In this document: positions 61,464 through 62,282 of the stretch, piece after piece | Layout: every line of letters begins with the position of its first letter | How positions within the stretch are numbered: the first letter of the stretch is position 1 | NCBI GenBank assembly: GCA_964544145.1 | Contig: CAZJAT010000010.1 | Location: forward strand, 1 to 62,282 | Length of the DNA: 62,282 nucleotides | Origin: CAZJAT01 sp964544145 | Lineage (GTDB): Bacteria; Hydrothermota; 32-111 | Reading direction: 5' to 3' | The notes under the pieces: model-generated | Seen by the model: the letters and a program-made list of their open reading frames with translations, nothing else | What the model was told of the DNA's origin: nothing | Database searches by the model: none | Position numbers and translations under genes: made by a program

Positions 61464-62282
61464 AATAACTTGTATAGTATTTTAATCATAGTTTTCTTGT
61501 ATGCAATACCCTTTAACAGCATCAATAGTTCAACTGCTCGTCTGCTTTTATTTCTCATATTATTGAAAGAGTTATAGAAATAATCGGATAATATTTCATT
61601 GTGATCCAATAAACCTATTATACTTTCAAAGAATTCTGTATGTTCACGGACAGTAAGCTGTTCTATAACATATTTTAGTTTCATCTGCATTTTCAAAGAA
61701 TACATATTATCATTTTCAATATAATTCAAAAATCGGCAAAACTGATGTTCCGTAAAATCATTATGCTTAAAAGCTTCATTAATTACAATTGATGCCCATT
61801 TAGCTGTTCTTAATGCATTATCAATACCTCCTCCTGTCATGGGATCTGCGAATCTCCCTGCATCTCCAATTATCAATACCCTGTCTGCAAAAGGTTTTTT
61901 GAGGGGATTGACAGGTACAGCACCAGCTTTGTTTTCAAGAATCTCAGCACCTTTAAATCTTGATTCAAGATATGAGTAGAGCATTTTCTTTGTATTACAT
62001 GCATCTTTTTTTACAATACCCAGACCGATATTTGCCTCATTATCTCCTCTGGGAAATACCCATACATATCCCATACATTTTCTTATGTATGAAAAATCAA
62101 ATTCTATATTGTCTCTATCTATCAATGGATGTCTTGCCACTACTTCATAACATGAATAAATATCCGATAATTGTACATTAGTGTTTATATTCATATATGC
62201 TGCGCACTGGGATTCAACACCATCAGCTGCTATGAAAACCTTACATTTATACTGACAAATATCTGTTGAAACAGAAACTCCA
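61454..62282 (-). CDS. geranylgeranyl reductase-family flavoprotein (5' end outside window)
   Basis: At least 276 residues. The frame stays open through 62282, so the N-terminal FAD motif is missing. Upstream of the first in-window ATG (62194) the frame already encodes conserved sequence (VFIAADGVESQCAAY). Then YVWVFPRGDNEANIGLGIV, VLIIGDAGRFADPMTGGGID and NALRTAKWASIVI match the FAD-binding and substrate halves of geranylgeranyl reductases. These saturate double bonds of archaeal lipids, or of chlorophyll or menaquinone side chains. The overlap with GGGPS favours ether-lipid precursors. Confidence 0.88.
   Translation of the reverse strand, partial: GVSVSTDICQYKCKVFIAADGVESQCAAYMNINTNVQLSDIYSCYEVVARHPLIDRDNIEFDFSYIRKCMGYVWVFPRGDNEANIGLGIVKKDACNTKKMLYSYLESRFKGAEILENKAGAVPVNPLKKPFADRVLIIGDAGRFADPMTGGGIDNALRTAKWASIVINEAFKHNDFTEHQFCRFLNYIENDNMYSLKMQMKLKYVIEQLTVREHTEFFESIIGLLDHNEILSDYFYNSFNNMRNKSRRAVELLMLLKGIAYKKTMIKILYKLLWA

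Overview
This window is an AT-rich bacterial scaffold segment with one assembly gap (100 N at 32559-32658). It is very gene-dense, with long runs of genes overlapping by 1-20 bases. It has no rRNA, so the lineage is inferred from gene content. Two tandem GWxTD-domain exported proteins, a secreted protein with a type IX secretion-like C-terminus, a DUF5723-like/OmpA outer-membrane protein, MglA/MglB and a four-gene pyruvate:ferredoxin oxidoreductase together suggest an anaerobic, diderm bacterium of the FCB group or a nearby candidate phylum (Cloacimonadota or WOR-3 type). This assignment is inference.

Layout. 1-2118: repeat-rich border with two small exported or membrane genes, tRNA-Ser, a 133-bp tandem repeat and a 217-bp element with perfect 25-bp inverted ends. 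2119-11267 (minus): housekeeping operon of zinc-ribbon protein, RNase H, HTH-EIIA fusion, dnaG, rpoD, amidohydrolase, stomatin-like protein, UbiA prenyltransferase and uppP, with tRNA-Val upstream. 11542-21757 (plus): aspartate-family genes (dapB, aminotransferase, lysC, asd), two GWxTD proteins, nadB, then hpf, hprK and mannose-type EIIA and EIIB, a regulatory-looking partial PTS. 21772-25868 (minus): porC-porD-porA-porB followed by mglB-mglA. 26038-29488 (plus): phospholipid operon resembling E. coli ynbABC, whose first enzyme carries a flavodoxin-like domain. 29491-31989 (minus): SRP RNA, dnaX, ebfC, recR. 32220-36106: TolC/MacA/MacB-type export system. 36226-37749: secreted protein. 38303-43104: glmM, glmS, then an exported protein, a 45-residue Cys protein and a polyferredoxin. 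43111-62282 (minus, unbroken): membrane-anchored GltD-like oxidoreductase, second GlmS-like enzyme, biotin carrier and carboxyltransferase, outer-membrane and lipoprotein genes, S6-SSB-S18-L9, membrane pyrophosphatase, pth, L25, prs, tRNA-Gln, spoVG, ispE, GGGP synthase and a geranylgeranyl-reductase-like flavoprotein cut by the window edge.

The most interesting combination is genes for both membrane types. There are bacterial ester-lipid enzymes (PlsC, CdsA, a YnbA-like transferase) together with three families used for archaeal ether lipids (GGGPS, a DGGGPS-like UbiA enzyme and GGR) next to the isoprenoid kinase IspE. Other points: a T9 frameshift in pth, an A10 tract in dnaX placed to generate a short form, two apparently leaderless operons (dapB and glmM), and two small genes whose position or ribosome binding site supports them.
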